From: a virus
Strand: one strand, 5' to 3'
DNA length: 61,085 bases
Virus record (IMG/VR): IMGVR_UViG_3300036715_000569
Location: 1-61,085 of that record
Both the position numbers and the translations under genes were made by a program. The notes beneath the pieces were generated by a model that saw only the letters and a list, made by a program, of their open reading frames with translations, was not told the origin of the DNA and ran no database searches. Positions 1 through 8,651 of the stretch are shown here, piece after piece. The stretch's first letter is position 1; each line of letters starts with the position of its first letter.

Positions 1-1
1 T

Positions 2-502
2 CTAATCAAAAAATACATCATCCCCGAGCTTCAAAAAGTCAGATAACGTATAAGAGTAGTATCCTTTATACATCATTATTTCGTCTATTTGAAGCTTTTC
101 CTTGACTAAAATAAATTCAGGCACGTTATTATATTTTATTATTAGAAGTAATAATTTATTTGCACTTACAGAATCCTGTGTGGCTTGTTCTAGCCATTTA
201 TCCCATTGTGTTACTTCTTTATTAATTACAGACTGAAATGATGGCGCAGTCTTATAATGCTTACACTCGATGCTGTATTTAAAGCTTTTTGGGCACATTA
301 AATCGCCGAATACTGCATGATCTAAGTCATGGTGTGCGACTCTACGCACATTGGCCCCACCGAAGAACGAACCGCTGTCAGAATTGCGTCGGAATCCAGT
401 CTCGAGCCCCAGGAAAGCCTTAAATCGTGCCGACAACAAGTTAGCCATCTTTCGTTCAAATGTATTACCTTTGTTTTTACCATTCACTTTTCCTACTGCC
501 AT
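2..502 (-). CDS. PD-(D/E)XK family nuclease
   Basis: This 166-residue protein has the spacing of a PD-(D/E)XK nuclease core: Glu16 in an N-terminal helix (FERK), Asp67 in FGDL, then Glu79-x-Lys81 in the strand IECK. Such small single-domain enzymes in phages include Holliday junction resolvases and other structure-specific or repair nucleases; the exact substrate cannot be told from sequence. It starts with ATG and ends with an amber TAG at the left edge of the window, so it is complete. It diverges from the endolysin gene, and a late-type octamer lies between them. The nuclease fold is fairly sure from the motif; a resolvase role would be a guess. Confidence 0.65.
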   Translation of the reverse strand: MAVGKVNGKNKGNTFERKMANLLSARFKAFLGLETGFRRNSDSGSFFGGANVRRVAHHDLDHAVFGDLMCPKSFKYSIECKHYKTAPSFQSVINKEVTQWDKWLEQATQDSVSANKLLLLIIKYNNVPEFILVKEKLQIDEIMMYKGYYSYTLSDFLKLGDDVFFD

Positions 503-532
503 ATTAACTCCCCATTTATTATAGTTATCTTC

Positions 533-540
533 GATAAATA
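533..540 (+). promoter_or_regulatory. Late-type promoter octamer GATAAATA
   Basis: GATAAATA lies 28 bases upstream of the endolysin start. It matches the octamer found before most virion genes here and resembles the T4 late promoter TATAAATA. Confidence 0.6.
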
Positions 541-568
541 ATAAAATATTAAAACTAAGGAGAACTAT

Positions 569-1153
569 ATGTATTCACGATCATTTGAACTAGCAGTGCA
601 ACATTCTATGTTATACGAAATTGGCGGATTTTTTAAATTTGATGCACCTGGATTCAAGGAGGGCTTAATAGATACACCTGAACACCGTAAGGCATGCGGA
701 TATGCAAATGACCCACTCGATCACGGTGGTGAAACAAAATATGGAATTGCAAAAAAACCTAATCCACAGCTAGATATAACTCATATGGATTGGGAGGGAG
801 CTAAAGCAGTTTATTTTTCTAATTATTGGTTAAACAGTAAATGTGATAAAATGAATGGTAGATTAGCAGCGTTACAATTCGACGGTGCAATTCAGCACGG
901 ACCAGGTACTGCATCAAAATTTATTCAACGTGCAATCGGTGTAGACGATGATGGTAGCATTGGGTCTGTAACATTAGCAGCATTAGCAACAAAGGATCCA
1001 ATTGCCATTTGTAATCTAGTATGCGATCAGAGAGAAAAATTTTATATCAACATTGTTGCTAATGATGCTACGCAGGATAGATTCTTAAAAGGTTGGCTAC
1101 GTAGGGTATCAGAAATGCGTCTTTTTGTTACAGACTTAACAAAAACATTTTAA
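569..1153 (+). CDS. Endolysin, GH108 N-acetylmuramidase
   Basis: This 194-residue muramidase should cleave the glycan backbone of host peptidoglycan at lysis. Family glycoside hydrolase 108 has a catalytic Glu in an N-terminal E-x-G-G motif, here Glu17 in YEIGG, followed by the signature YANDP-x(3)-GGETKYGI at residues 45-60. The linker between them is longer than in the ZliS type, a pattern also seen in other phage endolysins. The C-terminal half (about residues 100-180, with AIQHGPG and a VDDDG turn) fits the peptidoglycan-binding PG_binding_3 region. There is no signal peptide or membrane segment, so export would need a holin. A strong ribosome site (AAGGAGAA) precedes the ATG. The spanins that would complete lysis are far away at 55.5 kb. 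Confidence 0.9.
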   Translation: MYSRSFELAVQHSMLYEIGGFFKFDAPGFKEGLIDTPEHRKACGYANDPLDHGGETKYGIAKKPNPQLDITHMDWEGAKAVYFSNYWLNSKCDKMNGRLAALQFDGAIQHGPGTASKFIQRAIGVDDDGSIGSVTLAALATKDPIAICNLVCDQREKFYINIVANDATQDRFLKGWLRRVSEMRLFVTDLTKTF

Positions 1154-1189
1154 CGAACCAATATTGTTAGCCGGGTTAACATGTTAACG

Positions 1190-1800
1190 ATAAAATAGTG
1201 TAACAGTAAGACTGTTTAATAAAAATCAATAGGTATCGGGAGTGACGCGCCCCGATACTTACATAATCAAAGCGTATAGGTTTTATAAATCATAACACAT
1301 AAATCATAAATCATAACACATAACTCATAAAACCCAAATCTAATTTAAATCTAACTCATTTTCGCAGCAAACTATATTATAAGGTTAACGAGCCTAGTTA
1401 TTAATTTCGTTGGCGTGTCGTTCGGAATGGAGCGCAACAGCCAAGCCCGGTGAATATACATCGGCAAGTTATAAGAAAGCGACCAATGTCGTTAGTAAGA
1501 TAATAAGTTTAAGTTTGTGGGAGGCACGTGAAAACAGGGTATGCCCTCCCAGATGCGTTATCATTGGTTATAAGTGATAACAATAGCATTGAGTCCGTAT
1601 GGTGTAAAAGCCTTAGACCCCTTCAGGAGCCGTGTGTGAATAGCACGGTGTAGTTGACATAATCAATCCAACACTACGAAAAATTCCGATATAACAGTCT
1701 GCGAAGCTCCCAAAGTTTCCGGTATCCAGGTTTTGGATACCCTTGGTCTGACTCCTCACCCAAAGCATTGGTAAGCTGGAGCATATTATTACTCTATTGA
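1190..1800 (+). ncRNA. Candidate large structured RNA
   Basis: No convincing gene occupies 1154-1936. The stretch contains many clean hairpins: GTATCGGG with CCCGATAC (1233-1240/1251-1258); GGGAGGCA with TGCCCTCCC near 1520-1550; GTTATCA with TGATAAC near 1560-1585; CCGTG with CACGG near 1630; GTAGT with ACTAC near 1650-1677; and GGTATCC with GGATACC near 1720-1742. A perfect 14-base palindrome (GTTAACATGTTAAC, 1175-1188) sits just upstream. The density of GC-containing stems in AT-rich DNA suggests an ornate non-coding RNA. Large phage RNAs of similar size near tRNAs (for example GOLLD) exist, but I cannot assign a family. Limits are approximate. Confidence 0.5.
1285..1335 (+). repeat. Short direct repeats (ATCATAACACATAA type)
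   Basis: Several imperfect tandem copies of a 10-14 base unit built on CATAACACATAA and CATAAATCATAA lie between the endolysin and the structured RNA candidate. They have no coding sense; their role is unknown. Confidence 0.5.
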
Positions 1801-1824
1801 TTTATATTGTTTTGTCTATATAAT
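1797..1824 (+). promoter_or_regulatory. Sigma70-like promoter for the 1937 gene
   Basis: TTGATT and a perfect TATAAT are separated by 16 bases, about 110 bases upstream of the small gene at 1937. Between promoter and gene are two copies of GATGCGATAGCAG (1859-1871 and 1896-1908), possibly an operator or leader element. Confidence 0.55.
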
Positions 1825-1936
1825 ATAAGATGTAATACAAGCATTAGATTAAGTAGTGGATGCGATAGCAGACAATACAATCTATATGCTGATGCGATGC
1901 GATAGCAGTGCATCAATAAACCCATAAAGGATAGTA

Positions 1937-2182
1937 ATGATACCTATAGATATGAATGAAGCAAAACGAGCATTTATCGAAAACAAGATAGATATATGGG
2001 CTATGTCTTTCCTTGAAGGAGTAGAAAAAGAAGAACATATAACAGAAAAGCAATATGATAAGATAGTTGAGATTGCTAAAAAGATGTTACCATTTAAATT
2101 ATTGATTACTACTGATTTAAATGGTAACGGATGTAAGACAGATATATACTTTAACCAGAAGTATTACCCAGATGAATATTAA
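1937..2182 (+). CDS. Small protein of unknown function
   Basis: An 81-residue acidic, helical protein preceded by a good ribosome site (AAAGGATAGTAATG). I do not recognise a family. The middle is charged (EKEEHITEKQYDKIVEIAKK) and the end is Tyr/Asn rich. It has a host-like promoter rather than the late octamer, which suggests early or middle expression. It converges with the next leftward gene and overlaps it by four bases at the stop codons, so the pair ends back to back. Confidence 0.6.
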   Translation: MIPIDMNEAKRAFIENKIDIWAMSFLEGVEKEEHITEKQYDKIVEIAKKMLPFKLLITTDLNGNGCKTDIYFNQKYYPDEY

Positions 2183-2682
2183 TCTATTTCGGTTTTCTTA
2201 TATATTTTCTTTATTAGTCGTAATACATTAATATCGTTATAGTCTGTAGTTGAACATCTACGTAAACGAATAGACATAAAATCACTTCCAATTGATTCTA
2301 TAGAAACTATGCCGGTGAACTTTTGAAAATGAAGTGAAACAAATGCATTAATGCGTAATTCGATATTGCCTATGGGCTCTTGCCTATCTATATGTTTTAA
2401 TAATTTAATTTCACCCTTTATAATATATACTTCAGATGATATCCGTTCGCCAAATGGTTGATTTATATATATGTACCCTGAATTTACTACATTAGGCGTA
2501 TCCAAATACATATTAACAATTTTATCTTTTAATAAAACTGTTTCATATGGACTCCAACTAATGTGTTGGGCATCGAGTAATCGTGATAAATCATACATCC
2601 ATCTTTGTTTAGGATAACGTTCCCAGCAATCACTATCATTATATGGTATGTCGAGTTCAGTAGTGTGTATTTTCTTTTGCAT
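2179..2682 (-). CDS. Conserved phage protein of unknown function
   Basis: A 167-residue protein. I place the start at the ATG at 2682, which has AAGGA five bases upstream, rather than at an upstream GTG. The N-terminal region contains WERYPKQRWMYD followed by a Leu/Ser-rich segment; a similar YPKxRWxY motif is familiar from uncharacterised T4-like phage proteins, but no function is known to me. It follows the gp26 frameshift product directly: the stop of that product and this start lie within a repeated GGAATATATG, which suggests translational coupling in the leftward tail-assembly operon. Confidence 0.6.
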   Translation of the reverse strand: MQKKIHTTELDIPYNDSDCWERYPKQRWMYDLSRLLDAQHISWSPYETVLLKDKIVNMYLDTPNVVNSGYIYINQPFGERISSEVYIIKGEIKLLKHIDRQEPIGNIELRINAFVSLHFQKFTGIVSIESIGSDFMSIRLRRCSTTDYNDINVLRLIKKIYKKTEID

Positions 2683-2689
2683 ATATTCC

Positions 2690-2928
2690 TTACATATATT
2701 CCTTACCACCGGGATTCTGTTCTTTTAAGCGTTTATTAATGACGCCGATAGCTATTTCTCTATCCTCGAAGCTCATACCCCACGCAGAATTCCATTCAAT
2801 GCCACCTTTCATAAAGAAACAAATATCAGTGACTTGTTCTCTTAATGATATTGCATCCTTAGTATATGATTGAATAAGGTCACCTAATTGATTACTAGGT
2901 AGAAAAATTAATGACCTTATGAAAAATT
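2690..2928 (-). CDS. gp26 -1 frameshift extension (gp51/GT-like)
   Basis: Downstream of gp26, in the -1 frame, is an open segment of 77 codons with no start codon near its beginning. It ends in a conserved-looking WGMSFEDREIAIGVINKRLKE. It becomes a continuation of gp26 if ribosomes slip on A-AAT-TTT (2929-2923), a canonical X-XXY-YYZ heptamer read as Asn-Phe in gp26, giving a fusion of about 357 residues. An 8-bp inverted repeat ATAAGGTC/GACCTTAT (2920-2913 with 2881-2874), enclosing a nested ACCTA/TAGGT stem, follows the heptamer and could stimulate the shift. In lambda-like phages a -1 shift makes gpG-T just before the tape measure gene; in T4 the hub proteins gp26 and gp51 are separate. 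The W..M...DRE pattern supports a real coding region. Confidence 0.7.
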
Positions 2929-3762
2929 TACTGGATTAAAGTCGACTTCACTTTCCCAATTATGATTACATTTTTCACATACAGCAGTAAATGACTTTTT
3001 AATACCGATTTGATTTATTTCCTTAATTAAGTCGGAAATCTTATCTACACTCTTTTTATCAATATTTTGCAAGAATTCTTTAATGTCAGTCTTATTACTT
3101 ACATTAATACTATTACTTTCATCTACTACTTTGATGATAGAATTCAGCATCAAATCATATGTAACTTGAGACAGTTCCTTAAATGCTGATGCAAAAAGTT
3201 TTAATCTTGCTTCTTCGGAAATTGCTTCATTTTCGATAGCACGAGTTAACTTACTTTGTTCGAATTGTGCGTGTAAGCCTCTTAATAATTCTGGAAATCC
3301 GTATGGCTTAACGAATACACTAAGCCCGGACTCTAAGTTAGCTACATATTCAGTTTCTAAATATGTCATATTATTAAGTGAATACTGGATGTCTAACTTA
3401 AATGTATTCTTATGAGAACATTCGGGACACGTTAATTCAGTTTCTAATGCATCGTTATATGTTGCATATCTGATAGCAGTGATAATAGCATCGATGTCAT
3501 TTGTTAATAATAGCCTAGGATTACTAACAGCTGGAGCACAACTTCTAATAACTTCGATTAAAGCTTCACCGTTCAATAATGCATCCGGATTCTTTAATAT
3601 AAGTTCATCCTTACCAGTCATAGGCATAATTCCGATTTCATCTGTATCTGTAAATGTAATAGCCCCGGGATCGTAATATGATCTTCCACTCGGTAATTTC
3701 AAAAATAACTTGTATTGTCTGAAATAACCCTTAAGTGGATTCTGATGTATTTGTTGTTCCAT
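2917..3762 (-). CDS. 26: Baseplate hub assembly protein gp26-like
   Basis: A 281-residue protein resembling T4 gp26 (T4-like baseplate hub subunit family). Early residues carry the family's LPS-GR-YY start, followed by a GE-L..V..SC core. Two Cys pairs (CPEC near residue 123 and CEKC near residue 262) would form a zinc site joining the ends of the domain. In T4 this protein acts in hub assembly, where the tail tube begins. It is divergent from the tape-measure-like gene, with late octamers for both directions in the 81-base gap. The last codons hold a slippery heptamer that probably gives a longer fusion product. Confidence 0.75.
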   Translation of the reverse strand: MEQQIHQNPLKGYFRQYKLFLKLPSGRSYYDPGAITFTDTDEIGIMPMTGKDELILKNPDALLNGEALIEVIRSCAPAVSNPRLLLTNDIDAIITAIRYATYNDALETELTCPECSHKNTFKLDIQYSLNNMTYLETEYVANLESGLSVFVKPYGFPELLRGLHAQFEQSKLTRAIENEAISEEARLKLFASAFKELSQVTYDLMLNSIIKVVDESNSINVSNKTDIKEFLQNIDKKSVDKISDLIKEINQIGIKKSFTAVCEKCNHNWESEVDFNPVNFS

Positions 3763-3783
3763 GTTTCCTTCCTTTAAATAATT

Positions 3784-3791
3784 GATAAATA
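3784..3791 (+). promoter_or_regulatory. Late-type promoter octamer, rightward
   Basis: GATAAATA, 53 bases upstream of the tape-measure-like gene; one half of a divergent pair. Confidence 0.65.
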
Positions 3792-3812
3792 GTAATTAAT
3801 ACTGTTTATCTT

Positions 3813-3820
3813 TATTTATC
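3813..3820 (-). promoter_or_regulatory. Late-type promoter octamer, leftward
   Basis: GATAAATA on the minus strand, about 50 bases upstream of gp26; the other half of the divergent pair. Confidence 0.65.
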
Positions 3821-3843
3821 AAGGTACTTAATTAATCAAATTT

Positions 3844-6800
3844 ATGGCTGATAATATTCATATTGCTAGTGTAGCAGACGGTGCATTTGAAAATGCATTG
3901 GGTGATCTACCACCTTGGGCTACAGAAGACACAGCGTTATCTATCGAAGGCATTTTACGGAAAACTTTAAATCTTCAAACTACTGCTTTAACTCAGTTAG
4001 TTAAAAAAGCCACTAAAGGCGATAATTCGATAGATGCTAAAGAAACAAATGACGAATTAGCAAAACTTACTAAAAACCTACACGACGAAAATGCACAACG
4101 TAGTAAAGATAAGAAATATTGGAACGACGAAAATAATCAAGATAAGAAAAATAAGAAACGATGGGCGGATGAAGAAGGTATGTCTGGTCGGAAACTTATA
4201 CTAGAAGGATTACTTGTTAAAGCAGGTTTAGCTATAAAAGGGGCATTCGAGGATAATAAGAAGACGTTTGACTCACTGACAGAATCTGGCATTAATGTTA
4301 TGAGCGGTTTGGAAGACGCTGCCGATGGATTTACAGCGTTGCGTGAGCTTACTGCTATTACCGGAGTTAGGTTCACTGAACTTTCGGCATCTATGCAAAA
4401 GTATAGCTCCGCAGTGAATTCATTCGGTGTCGGAAAATTTGCTAAAACAGTTGGTATGGCATCTGCTAATTTAACTCAATTCGGATATTCGAGTAAAGAA
4501 TCGGCAGAATTATTAGGTGCAATGTTAAGTGTGCAACAAGGTGTTTCTGACGTCAGTCAAAAAACGGCAATAGAGACAAATGCAGATTTACAACGATTTG
4601 GCAGAAGTGTATCAAGATTAGCAATTGCATCCGGTGTAGCCCGAGAAAAAATTATAGAAAATGCAGTTGCAATTGGACATAGCACAGATGCAAATTTATT
4701 AGCTGGTCAAATTGGTAATAAAGCTGCTGAAGGTATGACTACATTTCTTGCGTCATTTAAAGATCAAAATATTGCTAAACAAATTTTAAAATTAATGTCG
4801 GATCCTATTAAGCCATTAAATGAATCCTTTATGAACTTGCAAAAAGTTGGTCTAGGTGGGTTTGCCCAGTCATTTACACAATTTACTAAAACATTAGAAG
4901 GTATGCCCGAAGATGTTAAACAGCAGGCATTAAAATCATTTATTGACGCACATAAAGGGGAACTCGATAGAGAAAAACAAAGGTTAGCTTTATTAAAACA
5001 GGCCGGGGTAGCAGAAGCTGGAGCAGCATTAGACTTAGTAGTAGGACTTCAGCAACAAGCTAACGCAATTAAAAAGTTAACGCCTGAAGAAATTAAGCGT
5101 TTAGAGGCTAGTAACGAGGCAAGTAAGAATCTTTCAAATGCATTTGAAAGATTCAGGTCACTATTACAGCGGGCTTTTGGTCCGACAGCAGGTATGTTAA
5201 ATCTATTCACAACTCTATTAACCGGTATAATTGCACCATTAGAATGGGTAATATCATTATTTGATAAGATAGGCGAAACATTATCAGCATTTACTGGTAT
5301 TAATATGGACTTAACTCCGTGGATTGGTCTAGCTGCGATTGGGTTCGCATTATATAAAAGTGTTTCTATTTTTAAACTTGCTGCTGATTTTATGGCTAAG
5401 ACATTATTTGGAATAGGTAAAAAACGTGGTGTAGAAGGTGTAACAGGAAAAGTAGCTGGCTCTACAGCTGGTAAAGAAACTATATTAGGCGGATTAGGTA
5501 AAGGTATCGGGAGTATAGGTAAAGGTATTGGTGATATACTGTCAGGACTTGCAGATGGATTAAAATCTTTGGCTTCCCCAAAGGTATTTATAGGTATTGC
5601 AGCTTTAGCAGGCCTTGCCGGTGTTACATTTATTATGGCTAAGGCATTTAAGGAATTTAATGATGTAAAATGGACTGATGTCACTTTAGGCATTGTAGTA
5701 ATTGCAGGACTGGCAGTTGGTGCAGCAGCATTAGTTAGTATTGCCCCCGAAATTGCAATAACAGCAGTTGCGATTGGATTATTGGGAGGTGCAATATGGT
5801 TACTTGCTAAAGGACTCAAAGAATTTCCGACAAACATTTTACCGGATATGTCAGAATCATTTGGAAAATTAGGTAATATAATAGGTAGTGTGTTTGGCGG
5901 ATTGTTAGATATAGTATCTGATGTTTTTACAGCCATTAAAGACATAGTGATGCCAGTTATACACGGGATTACAGCAGGATTTAAATTGATTGGCCAAATA
6001 GTATCCGATGTATTTAAATTTATATGGAGTACAATATCTTCGGTGGCAAATGATATCGGAAAAGTATTTAACGGAGTTTTATCAGTAATTAAATCGGTGT
6101 TCAGTGGTATTTGGACAGTTATATCTTCGGTATTTACTTCTATTGATGACATAGTATCAGGGGTAATTGGTACCATTACATCGACTATATCCGGATTAGG
6201 TTCTATACTAACAGCACCGTTTAAGTGGGCAGGTAATATAATAAATAGTATATTGAGTGGTATTAGTGACACAATATCTACATTAATAAATCCTATTAAA
6301 TGGTTATCCGATAAAATGGGTAGTTTATTTAGTAGTTCCGGACCAGATTCAGCTACTAAACAATTATCTAATTTATCAGATTCAGCACAAGGACTTAGCC
6401 CTTATGCTAAAACATTAGATGTAATAAATTCAAGTTTAACCCAAATGTCTTCCACACTATCATCATTCACCGGGTTGAATAAAATAAAGAGTATAGTAGA
6501 TACAATAAATGGTGTAGATACGATAAAGGCACTAGCATTAGGTGCTATCGCATCGATTGGTGCAGTATCATTACCTGCGGCTCGACCGACTAGCGGACCG
6601 AGTGCATCAGCAACACCGAAATCTTCGACTTTAAATAGTCCTTCGGCAGTATCAACCGATCCAGCTGTGGGCGGAGATCAATCTGTAGGAAAAGAACAAT
6701 CGTTACCGGCCAGTACCGGAACAGAGCGTGGACAAGCAAATGATGGCATAAATACTGCACTTGGCTATCAGAGTTCACTATTAGAACAATTATTATTAAG

Positions 6801-6861
6801 CACAAATAATTTAGTGTCAGTTAATAAAGATATATTAAAATATGCAAGAAACAGTGCATAA
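3844..6861 (+). CDS. Tape-measure-like tail protein
   Basis: A 1005-residue protein with the features of a tail tape measure or hub-associated protein. It has a charged helical N-terminal part (about residues 60-130), a long helical middle, hydrophobic membrane-like segments near residues 490-515, 580-600 and 613-660, then a repetitive amphipathic region of aromatic/valine repeats (about 680-830). The C-terminal 150 residues are Ser/Pro/Ala rich and low in structure. Tape measure proteins set tail length and often assist DNA passage through the inner membrane, which fits the hydrophobic stretches. It lies opposite the gp26/frameshift chaperone pair, the usual neighbours. No lysozyme or peptidase motif was seen. 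The detailed family is not certain. Confidence 0.65.
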   Translation: MADNIHIASVADGAFENALGDLPPWATEDTALSIEGILRKTLNLQTTALTQLVKKATKGDNSIDAKETNDELAKLTKNLHDENAQRSKDKKYWNDENNQDKKNKKRWADEEGMSGRKLILEGLLVKAGLAIKGAFEDNKKTFDSLTESGINVMSGLEDAADGFTALRELTAITGVRFTELSASMQKYSSAVNSFGVGKFAKTVGMASANLTQFGYSSKESAELLGAMLSVQQGVSDVSQKTAIETNADLQRFGRSVSRLAIASGVAREKIIENAVAIGHSTDANLLAGQIGNKAAEGMTTFLASFKDQNIAKQILKLMSDPIKPLNESFMNLQKVGLGGFAQSFTQFTKTLEGMPEDVKQQALKSFIDAHKGELDREKQRLALLKQAGVAEAGAALDLVVGLQQQANAIKKLTPEEIKRLEASNEASKNLSNAFERFRSLLQRAFGPTAGMLNLFTTLLTGIIAPLEWVISLFDKIGETLSAFTGINMDLTPWIGLAAIGFALYKSVSIFKLAADFMAKTLFGIGKKRGVEGVTGKVAGSTAGKETILGGLGKGIGSIGKGIGDILSGLADGLKSLASPKVFIGIAALAGLAGVTFIMAKAFKEFNDVKWTDVTLGIVVIAGLAVGAAALVSIAPEIAITAVAIGLLGGAIWLLAKGLKEFPTNILPDMSESFGKLGNIIGSVFGGLLDIVSDVFTAIKDIVMPVIHGITAGFKLIGQIVSDVFKFIWSTISSVANDIGKVFNGVLSVIKSVFSGIWTVISSVFTSIDDIVSGVIGTITSTISGLGSILTAPFKWAGNIINSILSGISDTISTLINPIKWLSDKMGSLFSSSGPDSATKQLSNLSDSAQGLSPYAKTLDVINSSLTQMSSTLSSFTGLNKIKSIVDTINGVDTIKALALGAIASIGAVSLPAARPTSGPSASATPKSSTLNSPSAVSTDPAVGGDQSVGKEQSLPASTGTERGQANDGINTALGYQSSLLEQLLLSTNNLVSVNKDILKYARNSA

Positions 6862-6910
6862 TTACTTGATTTTCTATTATAAAGAGTGTATAAGTTATAG
6901 TGAAATGTTC

Positions 6911-6918
6911 TATAAATA
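6911..6918 (+). promoter_or_regulatory. Late-type promoter octamer TATAAATA
   Basis: A perfect T4 late octamer TATAAATA 20 bases upstream of the portal gene. Confidence 0.7.
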
Positions 6919-6938
6919 TTAATATAAAGAGATAATAC

Positions 6939-8651
6939 ATGACTTGGAAAAAGTTTTTTCGCCCCGTTAATTCGGTCTTACCAGTTGCACAGCGAGCAGT
7001 AGATAGCACGTCTGCTTATGCATCAACGGCAAAATATAGTAACTGGTTACCCGAAGTATACTCTGGCCCACCGGATCGTTTACAACGTTATGCAGTTTAT
7101 GATCAAATGAATTATGATCATGAAATCAGTGCGGCATTAGATACAATAGCAGATTTTGGAACAGAGTGTGACGAAGTTAGTAAGTTGCCACTTGTCATTA
7201 AATTTAATGACGAACCCACTCCGTCTGAAACTCAAATTTTAGAAAAATCATTAGGACAATGGTGTAGACTTAATAAAATTAATCGTAGACTATGGAGAAT
7301 GTTTCGTTCTGTTTTAGTTTATGGAGATCAATTTTTCTTGCGTGATCCAGAATCATTTAAGTTATATTGGATTGACCCTGCTAAAGTGGAGAAAGTTATC
7401 GTAAACGAAAGTGACGGTAAGAAAATCGAAAGTTATTTTATTAAAGACATCGACCTTAATATGAAGAGCTTAGTTGGCACCAATCAGCTAAACAAAATGT
7501 CAAATGAAGCGTTTGGATCCAATAGTATCGTATTTTCTCCACCGATGCAAGGTAACATGAATTATGTATCAGGTGGCTATGGCGGAGCAGGTACTGCAAA
7601 CTATCAAGACGGTGGTGCTGTAGCTGTAGATGCTGAACATATCGTGCAACTATCGCTTACAGATGGTATGAATGCTGCATGGCCTTTCGGTCTCAGTATA
7701 TTAGAACAAATTTACAAAGTTTATAAACAAAAAGAATTATTAGAAGATGCTATTCTAATATATCGTATACATCGTGCTCCAGAGCGTCGTGTGTTTTTTA
7801 TTGACGTTGGTACAATGCCGCCTAACAAGGCCCAGCAATATCTAGAGCGTATTCGTTACGAAGTTCAGCAAAAACGTATTCCAAGTAGAACTGGCGGCGG
7901 CGCTAATGTTGTTGATTCTACATATAATCCTATGTCTATCTTGGAAGATTATTTCTTTGCTGTAACAAGTGAAGGTCGTGGATCTAAAGTTGAAGTTTTA
8001 CCGGGTGGTGAAAACTTAGGCGATATTGACGACTTACGTTATTTCAACAATAAAATGCTTCGCGCACTTGGTGTACCTAGTTCGTATTTGCCGACAGGTC
8101 CGGAGGACGGAACAGCATCGATGAGTGATGGTAAAGTAGGAACTGCTTTTATTCAAGAATTTAGATTTTCGAAAGTAGTTGCTAGATATCAGCAGCAAGT
8201 TATTGAACCTCTTGACTTGGAATTTAAGTTATTTTTAAAATTTCGAGGTATTACAATTGACAATAGTTTATTTGAAATAGAATTTACACCACCTCAATCA
8301 TTCTCCGAGTATAGGCAATTGGAACTTGATTCGGCACGTATTAATACATTTACAGCCTTAACAGATATTTCATTTGTATCAAAAAGATTTATTCTTAAAA
8401 CATATTTAGGATGGTCAGAAGAACAATTGGCTGAAAACGAACGTATGTGGAAAGAAGAGCGTAGTCGTTTAACAAAAACTTTTGCACCCGACTCATCTGG
8501 TGGCGCATCCTCTGGTTTATCTGATGTAGGTATTACAAGTTCGGGAATTGATGATATGGCACCCGAGGACACTGGTGCAGGTGATTCAGGCGACATGGGT
8601 AGTGATATGGGGGCAACCGACGCCGAAGTAGATAGTTTTGGTGAACAATAA
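6939..8651 (+). CDS. 20: Portal vertex protein gp20
   Basis: A 570-residue T4-type portal protein; the dodecameric ring through which DNA is packaged and ejected and on which the prohead starts. Typical gp20 blocks are present: the early tyrosine/aspartate block RYAVYDQMNYDHEISAALD, then FRSVLVYGDQFF near residue 125, ERRVFFIDVG near residue 280, and the late ALGVPSSYLP near residue 380. Length is close to T4 gp20 (524 residues), with an extra acidic Gly/Ser/Asp tail. It begins the order 20, small core proteins, 21, 22, 23, as in T4. The stop overlaps the next start by one base (TAATG), so the next gene is coupled. Confidence 0.95.
   Translation: MTWKKFFRPVNSVLPVAQRAVDSTSAYASTAKYSNWLPEVYSGPPDRLQRYAVYDQMNYDHEISAALDTIADFGTECDEVSKLPLVIKFNDEPTPSETQILEKSLGQWCRLNKINRRLWRMFRSVLVYGDQFFLRDPESFKLYWIDPAKVEKVIVNESDGKKIESYFIKDIDLNMKSLVGTNQLNKMSNEAFGSNSIVFSPPMQGNMNYVSGGYGGAGTANYQDGGAVAVDAEHIVQLSLTDGMNAAWPFGLSILEQIYKVYKQKELLEDAILIYRIHRAPERRVFFIDVGTMPPNKAQQYLERIRYEVQQKRIPSRTGGGANVVDSTYNPMSILEDYFFAVTSEGRGSKVEVLPGGENLGDIDDLRYFNNKMLRALGVPSSYLPTGPEDGTASMSDGKVGTAFIQEFRFSKVVARYQQQVIEPLDLEFKLFLKFRGITIDNSLFEIEFTPPQSFSEYRQLELDSARINTFTALTDISFVSKRFILKTYLGWSEEQLAENERMWKEERSRLTKTFAPDSSGGASSGLSDVGITSSGIDDMAPEDTGAGDSGDMGSDMGATDAEVDSFGEQ

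Noticed and set aside
1190-1800. Calling the left structured region a GOLLD RNA
   Set aside because: Size and phage/tRNA context fit, but the family has specific elements that I cannot verify by eye; left as a candidate structured RNA.
5049-6272. A 407-codon open frame on the minus strand inside the tape-measure-like gene
   Set aside because: It mirrors the codon bias of the opposite gene, gives a low-complexity Pro/Asn/Ile protein, has no ribosome site and no neighbours in an operon.
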